Source of the DNA: Cladosporium sp. IMV 00045
Lineage: Eukaryota > Ascomycota > Dothideomycetes > Cladosporiales > Cladosporiaceae
Direction: 5' to 3'
Length of the DNA stretch: 48,425 nucleotides
NCBI GenBank assembly: GCA_001931905.2
Contig: MSJI02000322.1
Coordinates: 1-48,425, forward strand
This document shows positions 1-10,114 of this stretch, piece by piece. The notes under the pieces were generated by a model. It did no database searches and was not told the DNA's origin. It worked only from the letters and a program-made list of their open reading frames with translations. Numbering within the stretch: position 1 is the first letter of the stretch; every line of letters begins with the position of its first letter. Made by a program: the position numbers and the translations under genes.

Positions 1-32
1 GGATGGACTGGGTTGCTGACACATTCATGTAG

Positions 33-658
<626 letters not shown>

Positions 659-1043
659 CTACCCGACCCTCTTCCCATCAACCTCGATCTGCACTCCACC
701 CAAGTCTGGCCTGCTTCCTGAGCTCGCCTTCTGAACGCGCGCAGGCAGCCACGGCTCTGGCTTCTTGTTGAAGTAAGGCCATTGCGGCACCACAAGGATG
801 AAAGTAAGCGCCGTGCCGCTCAGTCCGATGTAGAGTGTTTTGTAGATGTCCTGTGCTGTGAAGCCGACGAGGACGGCGATGATGCTGGTTGCTACGAGGA
901 TGAAGGTGGTGAAGAAGTCGGCGAGGCTCTGTCCGCGGAAGTCCTGAATGTGTGTGAGTGTGTATCAAGCATAGTCAGTTTTAAACATTACTTACAATCT
1001 CGCCCTCCCAGATGTCGCGAGCTTTGTCGAGAAGGGCATCCAT
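659..1043 (-). CDS. SPC1: Signal peptidase complex subunit 1 (SPC12 family)
   Basis: Small non-catalytic membrane subunit of the ER signal peptidase complex. Two exons on the minus strand, 996-1043 and 659-943, with a 52-base intron (944-995) opening GTAAGTAATG and closing TTCAG. The joined product is 110 residues, starting MDALLDKARDIWEGEIDFRG. Two hydrophobic segments (about residues 24-43, FFTTFILVATSIIAVLVGF, and about 50-66, LYIGLSGTALTFILVV) are separated by a short hydrophilic turn, the two-pass hairpin of the family. They are followed by PQWPYFNKKPEPWLP, the conserved cytosolic motif of SPC12 proteins. Length fits the family (about 90-110 residues). The gene is convergent with RBX1 and divergent from the CorA-type transporter. 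The intron had to be removed to see the family; neither exon alone is informative. Confidence 0.93.
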
Positions 1044-2251
1044 GATGACAGGAGTGTTTTTAGTCGGACTGAGGAAATGGCTTGAGGTCAAGTGGTGGTA
1101 TTTGCTCGTCGATCGAGAGCTCGGCCGACAATGTGTTCAGTCGCTTGTATGGTGTAGTGTGCCTGAGGTCTTTCAAACAAGTACTGTACCTCCGTAGTAG
1201 CTTCCCTGGCCTAGTTGATACAGCTGGCTGATACCACTGCCCTATGTGACGGCACGGTTCGGGGCGAGAAACGACAATGCGCGGGTACCACGATGGCGAG
1301 TTTGGCGTTGAGCTTGGCACGGGCGATGGGTTGGGTGACGACGGCTAAGTACCAAACAGGTGTTCCACGCCGAAGTAGTGTTGGTCATAGACTGTATACC
1401 ATCAGCACATGCCAGTCGTAAGGCAGAGATTTTACATGGGTCATGCAGGCCGTCAGTCAATAATGCATTAATCAATTTCTCCTGTCTCATCCAGCGATTT
1501 CAACGAGCCGTCCCAACCGGCCAATCAAGATCGGCACGTGTAAAAGGCCCAGAGCAACGCCCCAAACCCCAGCAAGCCTGAGCGAGCAATCCTGGCAAAG
1601 CCGGCCGGTAAAGCAAATCTTCTTTCTCCTCTTTCCTTCCCTGCTTCCAACGTCACAACCTCCCAGAGGACAGTCATACCGCACGAAACAATACATTTTC
1701 ACCATCTTGACGCTCGTCGCTGCTACATGCATTGACTACCCGATCTCGTCACTTCTGACGGTCGCTATTCGACCTCATCTTTCACCTCGTTCTCACACGG
1801 CAACCACCCCGTTAGAGTAACAACTCTGGCTGGACCTTCGCCCTCACACTTCGACTCGCGCGATTCGCATCGTCGCAACTCTCACCACACTAACACCACC
1901 AAGTTGGCGGGGAATCAAGGCTACGGGTTCACCCACATCCGCCCTCTACTCGGACCCGGCTGGTTCGTGTGCGGAGGGGATATCAAGCAGCCACCCTAAC
2001 TTTGGCTGGCTTTGGATGAATCACGCAATACACGCAGGAAGAGGATCTGATATCTTGGAACTAACTCGATGGGATAACTGAAAGCGCCAGAAAGGTGCGA
2101 ATTTGTGAGCTGTGGTCTTGCCGGATCACACCCTTTACGCTGAAGACGAGGCGGACGACATTCTTTGGGCACGCCGGTAAAACACTGGAAAAAGCTGCGA
2201 ATACGCAAGAGAATATCAATAGACACACCGAAGCACGAGAAAACCGCAACC
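1044..2251. promoter_or_regulatory. Divergent promoter region SPC1 / CorA-type transporter
   Basis: About 1.2 kb between the two start codons. Short open frames occur but none shows family-like content. The part nearest the transporter (about 1600-1900) is rich in C and T on the plus strand, as is common in fungal promoters and 5' leaders. An untranslated first exon of the transporter could lie here, but I cannot place one. Confidence 0.45.
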
Positions 2252-4285
2252 ATGTCGTTCACGCCACGTTCCGACCGGTCTCACACCAGGTACAGCACTC
2301 CGGAGCCGAACCTTGATGATCACCGCAACCAGGCTGAGAGTCTGCCGCCACCTCTGGACACTAGGCACGAGGGACGTCGCCGGGGCACGCTTGCCAGCAT
2401 CGCTAGCAATGGAGGGCCGTCGCGCCCGAATCTTGAGCCACCTACTGGCCTTGCACCCACAGATTCCGCGGCAAAGGACTATGCAACCGAGTTGGAGAAC
2501 GCCATCATTGATGATTCTAAGAGCATCAGATCGAACACTTCGACTGGCTCCAGGCGCTCCCAGCTTACTGCTGACGAGAAATGGCACCGTGAGCGTCGCA
2601 ACTCGCGCAACAGCCCGATCGCTGCTAGGCGCAACACGTTCAGGCGTCCTGCCCATGCTCGCCAGACTGATGGCGGTCATGCAGGTTCGAGGAACTCGTC
2701 TAGGTCTCGGTCTTCGTCGCCACCCAACTCTGTCGATGCTTTTGCTCCACCCAAGAGGGGCAGGGCAGGTACCATGAACAGCAAGCAAGGCTCTATCGAA
2801 GGCTTGACCCTTCAGCGTACTGCTTCCAACACCACCCACCAGCGTCGCCGCGGCACTGGTGGCGACGATGGTACCGCGGGCAACAGGACTGATGTTGCTT
2901 CCATTCGTAGCTCAATCCAGGAGGACGTTTGCTTCCCCCCGGAAGAGCCTACCAACACCTACACCATCGACTTCGAGGATCTCGAGGAATTTGTCGCACA
3001 GACGCACACTAAGACTCCCGTTGCCCATCCGTTCATGCCTCGCTTCACCCAGCAGAACGAGCAAGTCAAGAAGGTTTTCCACGACCTTAGGCACGGCGAG
3101 GGAGTTCACAAAGCTTCGGTGGACGATGACAGGCGCCTCACGGAGATCACCACTAGTGAAGCCGAGCGCAACGAGAAGATTGGCCCCGATTCTTCGTCTG
3201 AGAACATCCAGCGAGTCCCAAGCCACTCCGAGCTTCAGAACAGGTTCACCTTCTTTTCTTCCGAGATTGATGAGACTGTTCACGCGCCCGAGCTTGGTGG
3301 GCTGCTCATGCCTGACGAGACCTTCCGCGACATCTTCGAGCTCGGCCCAGAGGGAGGTGTTTGGTGGCTCGACATGCTCAACCCTTCCGAAGAGGAAGTT
3401 TTCGCCATCTGCGGTGCTTTCCGCGTCCACCCTCTGACACGCGAGGACATTACGACCCAGGAAACCCGCGAGAAGGTGGAGCTATTCAAGTCTTACTACT
3501 TCCTGTGCTTCAGGTCCTTCTACTCTCTGGACAAAGAGAGTGAGGATTATCTTGAGCCTATCAACATCTACGCTGTTGTTTTCCGCGAGGGCTTGTTGAC
3601 TTTCTCTTTCTGCCCGAACCCGCACGCAGCCAACGTCCGCAAGCGTATTGGTCGCCTGCGTGATTATGTCAACCTCTCTGCCGACTGGATTTGTTACGCT
3701 CTCATCGACGAGATCGTTGACTCTTTCGCCCCGGTCCTGACCGATGTCGAGCACGAGTCCGAGGCCATTGAAGACGGCATCTTCACCTCTCGCTTCGAGG
3801 ACTCGCGCGCCATCATGCACCAACTTGGCAGCTGTCGTAAGCGTGTCATGACTCTGCTGCGCCTCCTCGGAGGCAAGGCCGATGTCATCAAAGGCTTCGC
3901 CAAGAAATGCAACGAATCATACGCCATGGCGCCGCGCGGAGACGTCGGCCTATACTTGTCCGACGTCCAGGACCACGTCGTTACCATGATGTCCAACTTG
4001 GCACATTTCGAGAAGATGCTGGCGCGCGCCCATTCCAACCACCTGTCGCAGGTCCAGCTGGCGCACATCGAACTCGGCGGGCGCAGCAACGTCTTGCTCG
4101 GTAAGATCACGGTGCTTGCTACGATTCTCGTGCCGCTGAACCTGGTCGCTGGTCTTTTCGGTATGAACGTTCACGTTCCCGGGCAGGATGCCAGCGGCCT
4201 CGGATGGTGGTTTGGTATTGTCGGCGTCATTCTGACCTTCTCGGCCGTTTGCGTTGCCGCGATGAAGAAGCTGAAGTACATCTAA
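2252..4285 (+). CDS. CorA-family Mg2+ transporter (Alr1/Mnr2 type)
   Basis: Divalent-cation (Mg2+) channel of the eukaryotic CorA branch, acting at the plasma membrane (Alr) or vacuole (Mnr2). Single exon, 677 residues from the ATG at 2252, which has a good context (CAACCATGTC); the frame is open further upstream but has no ATG there. Residues about 1-260 are a Ser/Arg/Pro-rich cytosolic tail. The CorA domain follows, with WWLDMLNP and FRVHPLTREDITTQETREK as recognisable blocks, then a long helical stalk. Two C-terminal membrane helices flank the signature GMN (residues about 637-639, in LFGMNVHVPGQD), and the protein ends MKKLKYI. The GMN motif is intact, so the selectivity filter should work. 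I cannot decide between the Alr1 and Mnr2 subtypes, so no symbol is given. Confidence 0.92.
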   Translation: MSFTPRSDRSHTRYSTPEPNLDDHRNQAESLPPPLDTRHEGRRRGTLASIASNGGPSRPNLEPPTGLAPTDSAAKDYATELENAIIDDSKSIRSNTSTGSRRSQLTADEKWHRERRNSRNSPIAARRNTFRRPAHARQTDGGHAGSRNSSRSRSSSPPNSVDAFAPPKRGRAGTMNSKQGSIEGLTLQRTASNTTHQRRRGTGGDDGTAGNRTDVASIRSSIQEDVCFPPEEPTNTYTIDFEDLEEFVAQTHTKTPVAHPFMPRFTQQNEQVKKVFHDLRHGEGVHKASVDDDRRLTEITTSEAERNEKIGPDSSSENIQRVPSHSELQNRFTFFSSEIDETVHAPELGGLLMPDETFRDIFELGPEGGVWWLDMLNPSEEEVFAICGAFRVHPLTREDITTQETREKVELFKSYYFLCFRSFYSLDKESEDYLEPINIYAVVFREGLLTFSFCPNPHAANVRKRIGRLRDYVNLSADWICYALIDEIVDSFAPVLTDVEHESEAIEDGIFTSRFEDSRAIMHQLGSCRKRVMTLLRLLGGKADVIKGFAKKCNESYAMAPRGDVGLYLSDVQDHVVTMMSNLAHFEKMLARAHSNHLSQVQLAHIELGGRSNVLLGKITVLATILVPLNLVAGLFGMNVHVPGQDASGLGWWFGIVGVILTFSAVCVAAMKKLKYI

Positions 4286-4610
4286 TCGCGAACCTGATGT
4301 GTGGTCACCCTTGGAGTCCACTGAAGTGAGTGCGCTGACACAGCTTGTCTTTACCTTTCCTTGTCTGCTTCCCATTTTGTGGTCTTGCGCATGCTTACAA
4401 AATCTCTTGTTTCCTTTTCTCGTTGATCTTGTTTTCGCTTAATTTTTATTGCGACTCACGGAAATTTCCTCACTGCTTAATGCTTTTGGAGCACCATAGA
4501 CGCCTTGCAAAAAGAATAAATATAAACTCACGTTTGTTCAAACGCGCACCACCTCTCCTTCGACCTATCTTTCACTCACCGACCCAGTCGCACAAGGACT
4601 AACAACAGCC
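4286..4610. other. Convergent 3' intergenic region
   Basis: T-rich stretch between the transporter stop and the stop of the minus-strand gene at 4611. It probably carries both polyadenylation regions (for example AATAAA near 4514). No gene seen. Confidence 0.5.
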
Positions 4611-5489
4611 TCACTTCTTCCTCCTTGTCCACCCCCTAGGTCCCTGCCCCCTCTGCGCACCACCCGCCCAGGGATTCCCACCAGGCGCCATACCGGGCAT
4701 ATTGCGATTCAACCACGGATTCTGACTCCCAGGCATACCGCCACCCGCCCAGGGATTCCCACCGCCTTGTCGGCCATTCTTGCCAAACGGCCAGCCATTC
4801 ATGCCACGTCCCGCTTGGCCTCCTGTTCCCATCATGGGGAAGCCGGGAAATCCACCTGCACCCTCCCCTCCCCCGGAGAATCCAGGGAATCCTCCACCCG
4901 AGAACCCAGGAAACCCCGCCCCTCCCGAGAAGGAAACGTCTTGCCCTCCCGGCCCAGTGGAGATTTCCATCCCGCCCATTTTCACGTGGCTTGACCCGTC
5001 GGGGCTTTCGACGATGTCCATGCCGGGCCCCATGCTGATGTGCTTGGAGCCGTCGGGGTTGTTGGTTATTCGCATGCCTGGCATGGACATGGGCATATTC
5101 GAATTTTGGCCCATGCCTGCGAAGGGGTTGTTGTTGTTGGTGAAGGGCCAGGAGTTGAAGGGGTTGTTGTTGTTATTGAATGTCCAGGCGTTGAAGGGGT
5201 CGAAGGGCGCGTTGGATCCGCTGCTGCTGCTGCCGCTGCCGCTGGTGCTGCTGGGTGGGGTGGGGGTGCTGGTGGAGGGGGGTGAGGTGCTGCTTGCTAC
5301 CGAGGAGGCGGATGGTGTGGGCGATTGTGCTGGTATGGTGGGTGGAGGCTGGGGAAGGTTGGCGTTAGGGTTAGGAGCGTAGTTGGGTTGAGGGAACTGG
5401 GGAGCATTGTATGCTTGGGGTTGTTGGTTTGAGTCTTGAGGGGTGTTGGAGTTGCCATTCATGAGGTTTGCTGCCATGTTTGGGTCCAT
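4611..5489 (-). CDS. Low-complexity Gly/Pro/Asn-rich protein of unknown function
   Basis: Uninterrupted frame of 292 residues starting MDPNMAANLMNGNSN. I do not recognise a family. Residues about 15-100 are Gln/Pro/Ser/Thr-rich and disordered. Then come two Asn-run units (FNNNNNPFNSW and FTNNNNPFAGM) and a more regular segment, about 135-180, with repeated NPDGSKHISMG / SPDGSSHVKMG / GPGGQDVSFSG units that look like short beta repeats. A Gly/Phe-rich stretch (GFPGFSGG twice) follows, then GGNPWAGG twice, and a basic tail GWTRRKK. There is no signal peptide or membrane segment. Amino-acid-level repetition and a clear ATG support a real gene, but it could also be a skewed-composition frame. It lies head-to-tail upstream of nothing obvious; the next gene on the same strand (6143-6826) is also low-complexity. 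Confidence 0.55.
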   Translation of the reverse strand: MDPNMAANLMNGNSNTPQDSNQQPQAYNAPQFPQPNYAPNPNANLPQPPPTIPAQSPTPSASSVASSTSPPSTSTPTPPSSTSGSGSSSSGSNAPFDPFNAWTFNNNNNPFNSWPFTNNNNPFAGMGQNSNMPMSMPGMRITNNPDGSKHISMGPGMDIVESPDGSSHVKMGGMEISTGPGGQDVSFSGGAGFPGFSGGGFPGFSGGGEGAGGFPGFPMMGTGGQAGRGMNGWPFGKNGRQGGGNPWAGGGMPGSQNPWLNRNMPGMAPGGNPWAGGAQRGQGPRGWTRRKK

Positions 5490-6142
5490 GATGTCGAGAG
5501 GCAGGTCGTTTCAAACGAAAGATTGCCTTATGAATCGATTAGTTGTTGCGGGGCGAAGGTTTCTCAGCAACCAAGAGCTTGTCCAAATCGTGATTGATTG
5601 ACAATCGGGAAATCTGCAAGGTTGGAGCAGCTTGAATACCATGAGCAAACTTATATACCAACGACAATGAACCACCCCTTCGACGGTTACCGGGGAATGT
5701 TTGCTTTACCAAGTGGTGACGTTGTCTGCGTCCAACACATACATGTAATTCGCATTGATTGTCGTTGACTGCATCAAGTGGCGTTGCTCGTCGCCGTTCG
5801 ATGAAGAGCAAGGCAAAAGTGAAATACCCACGTGGCGCACTGAGTTAAGACCATCAATACTAGAAAGAGAAACTTGGAGACCATGCTGTTTACATTTGCT
5901 CCAGGCAAACCAACTCTCGAATGACTTGCAGAGATTTGGCCCAAGTGACCCAACAGGTTATTCTTCTGTTCTCATGGTGCTAAAAACATCTATCGAAAAC
6001 GATGAAGTGAGCTGTAGAACTATGTTGATATTGATATAAAGACTCAGTTTAACATGCTATCCGAAGATTAATAAACTCCCAACCGATGACAGAGTATCAC
6101 AGATCTTGAACCAGGCGTCAGAAGCTGCCCTTTGATGGACAA
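5490..6142. other. Intergenic region between two low-complexity genes
   Basis: About 650 bases upstream of the 4611-5489 gene and downstream of the 6143-6826 gene. It should contain a promoter and a 3' UTR. Short frames here show no family content. Confidence 0.4.
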
Positions 6143-6826
6143 TCAGAGACCAGGGCGACGCATCCTGGGATCCATCATGCCACGCATACCGCCACCCATA
6201 GCCCCAAGCATACGCGCACGGCGCATTGCCATGAGCGCAAGGAGGCGCGGGTCACCTCCAGGAGGACCTCTCATCATCCCTCCCATTCCTCCACCCATGC
6301 CACCGCCCATGCCACCCATCATCCGCTCACGGCGCATCGCCATGAGTGCAGCGATGCGAGGGTCGCCTCCAGGTCCACTCCCCAACATTGCAGCAGGACT
6401 CAGGCCTGCGAGCCGGGGGTCCAGTCTTCCTGCCACGCTGCCTCTCATGCCCCCTCCCATTCGGTCGCGTATCGCTGCCCGCATGGAGTCATCTTCCATG
6501 CCATCGTCCATCTCGTCCATGTCATCCTCCTCATCTTCCTCCTCGTCTTCCTCGTCCTCCTCTTCTTCTTCTTCTTCTTCCATGCCCCCTTCCCTGTCCC
6601 GCATCATTTGCCCCATAGCTCGAGCACGCAAGTCTTGCATCATTGCGCGCCTCGCCATCTCACGCCTCATCATCATTGCCCTTGGGTCTCCTCCCATGGG
6701 GTGGCCCATCGCCATCGGGTGCCCCATTGGAGGGCCCATCGCCATAGGGTTGCCCATTGGGGGGCCCATTGGCGGACCGCCAGCCCTGGCCATGGCCCGG
6801 ATTAATGCTTCTGCACGTGGGTCCAT
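6143..6826 (-). CDS. Met/Gly/Arg-rich protein with DPR repeats and an acidic tract
   Basis: Single-exon frame of 227 residues, unknown family. The start MDPRAEALIRAMARAGG is the first of six DPR-containing units: MDPRAEAL, GGDPRAMMM, LDPRLAGLS, GGDPRIAALMAMRRERM, GGDPRLLALMAMRRARM and the terminal MDPRMRRPGL. Between the units lie PMG-rich stretches (residues about 18-45) and GGMGGGMGG stretches. Near the middle (residues about 80-112) is a Glu/Asp tract. The unit pattern, a Gly-Asp-Pro-Arg cap followed by an amphipathic Met/Ala/Arg helix, is regular enough to suggest selection on the protein. No signal peptide or membrane segment. The mix of basic, Met-rich helices and an acidic run could suit RNA or protein condensation, but that is speculation. 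Confidence 0.5.
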   Translation of the reverse strand: MDPRAEALIRAMARAGGPPMGPPMGNPMAMGPPMGHPMAMGHPMGGDPRAMMMRREMARRAMMQDLRARAMGQMMRDREGGMEEEEEEEEDEEDEEEDEEDDMDEMDDGMEDDSMRAAIRDRMGGGMRGSVAGRLDPRLAGLSPAAMLGSGPGGDPRIAALMAMRRERMMGGMGGGMGGGMGGMMRGPPGGDPRLLALMAMRRARMLGAMGGGMRGMMDPRMRRPGL

Positions 6827-8319
6827 TGCTGATATTGATTTTCGTTCTGTAGTGGTTAATCTGCTATATAGGATGTTAGTCTATGCACGCAAGGTACAGC
6901 GTGTGAACGGGAGGGCAGTACTATTTGTATGAAATTTCGTCGCAAATGTAGATTGTTTGGAGGATCGGATGGTGTGAGTCGTAGTTTGACTGGTATGTGT
7001 GAGTAATGTCGAGGTTTTGGAAACAAGAGAAGGAAAAGGTTCTTTTATAGCAATCGGCGTAGGCGATTGCACTATTCACTGCCAACTTTTTGTTGCTCAA
7101 AGAGTGTTTAGCAAATGCGATGATGCGGCCAATATGGATACTAGGTAGAGTTGCTTCGCTTGTCGTGCGACATGATCTAGATATGTAATGCGCGTGAACA
7201 CTCCTTAGTAAATGCCAGCTTAGTTGCTGTCAATGCATTCGACCGTGTGCTCAAAGAGTGTCTAGCAGCCACGATAGCGCAGTCAATATGGATGGTAGGT
7301 AGAATTGCTTCGTTTGTCGTATATCCTTAGCATGACATGTTCTAGATATTAGTTGCGCGTGACCAAGGCTTCGTAAACGCCAGCTCAGTTGCTGTCTGCA
7401 TTCGATCGTAGCCTTTTGCCGCTGGTCGTCGTGCGCGGGAACTTAGATTGTCAATGTGACAGGTCATTTTTGGCATCGTTGGCTATTATGGTTAATGATA
7501 GTAGGTACCGGAATACCAAACAACCCGTGTTCTCGTGCCATGGCATTCTAACACTCGTTTGTCGTTCGCTGGCTTCGACACTTCGTCATCGCCATCGACC
7601 TGAGTGGCCCCAGGTGTGGTGTTGCAACTGCAAATTGACCAGTGGATCGTTGGGGATCTATTGCTCATCTACGGTGCTTTACACTGGCGTTTCGCGGTAT
7701 TGACGAAGCTATCTGGGGAGAGGTGGTTGAGAGTTGCAGGCTGGAACAGCGGCTTGGCAAGTCGCTTTATGAGGGTATACTCGCAGACTTGTTTAGTTGT
7801 CTGCTTTCAGATATAGGCTCTGGTCTGCGGATAAAAAGCTGTCCACAACTAATTGAGCATTCATAGCGGGCGCGTGAAGTCCAGACGAGGCTTCACAGAG
7901 AAGACTCGAGGGGGGGAGCGAAGGAAGTGTTGAGGGCTGCATCAGGCTGGATGAAGACATGATAAGCGAACCGGCTCCGCCCAACAAGAGGGCTAAGGTC
8001 AGTGAGAAATCTGATCTCTTGATTAGATCATCTCTGATTGAATAACTCGGCCCCACTGTGAAGGCCGGATCATGGATGGATGTGCACGCCGTTGTCTCGG
8101 CCGCCTTCATGGGCACATGGAAAATCCGCGGTAGGATGAAAGACCTGGGGTAGAGCTGCAGGGCAGAGCTGCAAACCGCTTCTACTGCCATTCGCCAACC
8201 ATTCTTTTCCCTCTCACCACATCTCACTCGCATCACTTCGTCGAGTCTCAGACCTCGCCTGCTTTGTCACTGCAGCTGACATTGGCTCAGCCGCTGCATT
8301 GGCAGTCCTCGCTTCCACC
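6827..8319. promoter_or_regulatory. Long intergenic region upstream of the CDF gene
   Basis: About 1.5 kb between divergent start codons. It contains the tandem repeat at 7094-7410, annotated separately. The last 300 bases before the CDF start are C/T-rich and probably the core promoter and leader. Open frames on both strands here (for example a 147-codon minus-strand frame ending at 7793) have no recognisable content. Confidence 0.45.
7094..7410. repeat. Imperfect tandem duplication, about 154-base unit
   Basis: Two diverged direct copies, about 7094-7247 and 7248-7410. Shared landmarks in order: TGCTCAAAGAGTGT, CAATATGGAT, GGTAGA-TTGCTTCG, TTGTCGT, GACATG-TCTAGATAT, GCGCGTGA, CCAGCT-AGTTGCTGTC and GCATTCGA. 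The second copy has a short insertion (about 10 bases) after TTGTCGT. No coding potential. Confidence 0.8.
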
Positions 8320-10083
8320 ATGAGCAGCGACACCGAGTCTCCCAACAATGAGCGCGAGTCGCCTCGCAGCTACCGAATCCCCGGGCTGAAGGGTTTCCTG
8401 CCTGTGAACGACGGAGATTCCGCCATGTCTACCCGTGGTCAGGCATTGCCTGGTATCATTTCAGCGCGATCTGCCAGTAACAGCGACAGGCGATCTCACC
8501 GTCGTCGGCCTAGCAGCTTTTCCTCGGACAACGGCGGCCGCCAAAGCAACGACGGACGCGATCGCCCTTCTCCAGACCTCCAGGACCTTGAGGCTGGCCA
8601 ATTACGAAGGCATTCCTCTTTCACTCCCATGTGGGGTGACAGCGATAGCGAGCCAATGGAGGAGAGTCGTCTGAACCTGCTCATGACACCTCAGATGCGC
8701 AGTATGCGACTGATCGGATATAGTAATCCAAGATATCGCTGGGAGCAATACTATAAACAAGAGGATGAGTTGAAGAAGATGAAGAAACCGATTCGCGCAT
8801 ATTACGAGCGCTGCAATCATCTGGTACAACACTATCTATACATCGATCGATTGTTAGACAGCAGTCTGCCGCACAACCTGATTCAAGAATACCACCACGC
8901 GCAAGGTCTCCACGACTGGTACAAAGGCGGATCGCATCCTCCTGACGTCCCGGCCACCATCGCAGAGACAGAAGAGACAACGCCTACTGGTTCGCCGCCA
9001 GATGATGGGATGGCCATCAATGGCACCAAGCCAACACACAGGGTCGTCCGCACTAAAGACATCTACCGCGTGAAGCCAAACGACGAGAACACCCCACTTC
9101 TTTCTGCAGAGTCCATCCAGGACGATGAAGAAGAGGAGACATCAGAGGTCACTCGCATCATGCCACCAGACTTCGAGCCCGAAGAAGAAGCCGATTCTCA
9201 GTCTCGCATTGTCACTATCGCCATTTACCTCAACTTGGTCGCGAACACCGTCTTACTCATTCTCAAACTTATCGTCGTCGCTCTTTCTAGTTCCGTTTCG
9301 GTTCTTGCTTCTCTTGTCGACGCAGCCCTCGACTTCCTTTCTACCGCAATCGTCTGGGTCACCACCTATCTCATTTCTCGACATGACCAATACGCCTATC
9401 CAATTGGCCGTCGCCGCCTGGAACCCGTCGGAATCCTCGTCTTCTCTGTCATCATGGTCCTCTCTTTCTTCCAGGTCGCCATCGAAGGTTTCCAGCGCCT
9501 GACTGGTCCAGATCACAACCTCGTCGCACTCACCATCCCTGCCATCGCTATCATGGCCGCCACAGTCGTCATCAAATTCGCATGCTGGCTCTGGTGTCGC
9601 CTCATCCCCAACAGCTCCGTGCAAGCCCTTGCCCAAGACGCCATGACCGATGTCGTATTCAACACCTTCTCCATCATCTTCCCTCTCGTGGGTTACTACG
9701 CCGGCATCTGGTGGCTCGACCCGCTCGGTGGTATCCTGCTCTCCTGCTACGTTATCATCGGCTGGTCATCAACGTCATCCGAGCACATCCGCAACCTCAC
9801 AGGTGCCGCTGCCACGGCCGATGAGCGCAATATCTTGCTCTACCTCACCATGCGCTTCGCCAAGACGATCAAAGCCATCCAGGGGCTGCAGGCGTATCAC
9901 AGTGGAGACAAGCTCAACGTCGAAGTTGACATCGTGCTCGACGAGGGAATTAGTCTGAGAGACAGCCACGATCTGGGCGAGAGTTTGCAGTATGTCATCG
10001 AGAGTGTGCCGAATGTCGACCGGGCTTTCGTGCATCTCGATTATGCTGGTTGGAACTTGCCCAGTCATATGCGTCAAGATTGA
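8320..10083 (+). CDS. Cation diffusion facilitator transporter, Mn-CDF-like
   Basis: Proton-coupled efflux transporter of divalent metals, expected in a Golgi, vacuolar or ER membrane. Single exon, 587 residues, using the ATG at 8320 (TTCCACCATGAG). The first 290 residues are a disordered Ser/Arg-rich cytosolic tail. The CDF core starts near residue 295 (RIVTIAIYLNLVANTVLLIL). Transmembrane helix 2 carries DAALD (about residues 334-338) and helix 5 carries DAMTD (about 439-443). DxxxD in both positions is the mark of the Mn-transporting CDF subgroup (plant MTP8-11 like), whereas Zn-CDFs have HxxxD. The C-terminal domain (about 500-587, VEVDIVLDEGISLRDSHDLGESLQYVIE) is the ferredoxin-like dimerisation domain. 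Metal preference is inferred from the motifs. Confidence 0.92.
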   Translation: MSSDTESPNNERESPRSYRIPGLKGFLPVNDGDSAMSTRGQALPGIISARSASNSDRRSHRRRPSSFSSDNGGRQSNDGRDRPSPDLQDLEAGQLRRHSSFTPMWGDSDSEPMEESRLNLLMTPQMRSMRLIGYSNPRYRWEQYYKQEDELKKMKKPIRAYYERCNHLVQHYLYIDRLLDSSLPHNLIQEYHHAQGLHDWYKGGSHPPDVPATIAETEETTPTGSPPDDGMAINGTKPTHRVVRTKDIYRVKPNDENTPLLSAESIQDDEEEETSEVTRIMPPDFEPEEEADSQSRIVTIAIYLNLVANTVLLILKLIVVALSSSVSVLASLVDAALDFLSTAIVWVTTYLISRHDQYAYPIGRRRLEPVGILVFSVIMVLSFFQVAIEGFQRLTGPDHNLVALTIPAIAIMAATVVIKFACWLWCRLIPNSSVQALAQDAMTDVVFNTFSIIFPLVGYYAGIWWLDPLGGILLSCYVIIGWSSTSSEHIRNLTGAAATADERNILLYLTMRFAKTIKAIQGLQAYHSGDKLNVEVDIVLDEGISLRDSHDLGESLQYVIESVPNVDRAFVHLDYAGWNLPSHMRQD

Positions 10084-10114
10084 GGCGTTGTGTCTTCTTG
10101 TTGGCTTTGTACGA

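Noticed and set aside
5361..5373. GTTAGGGTTAGG and similar telomere-like words (also near 29789 and 41122)
   Set aside because: One to three repeat units only, at scattered internal sites; not a telomere or a proven telomere relic.
7793..8236. 147-codon minus-strand frame in the CDF promoter region
   Set aside because: Simple-sequence content, no start context or domain; it lies in a likely leader region.
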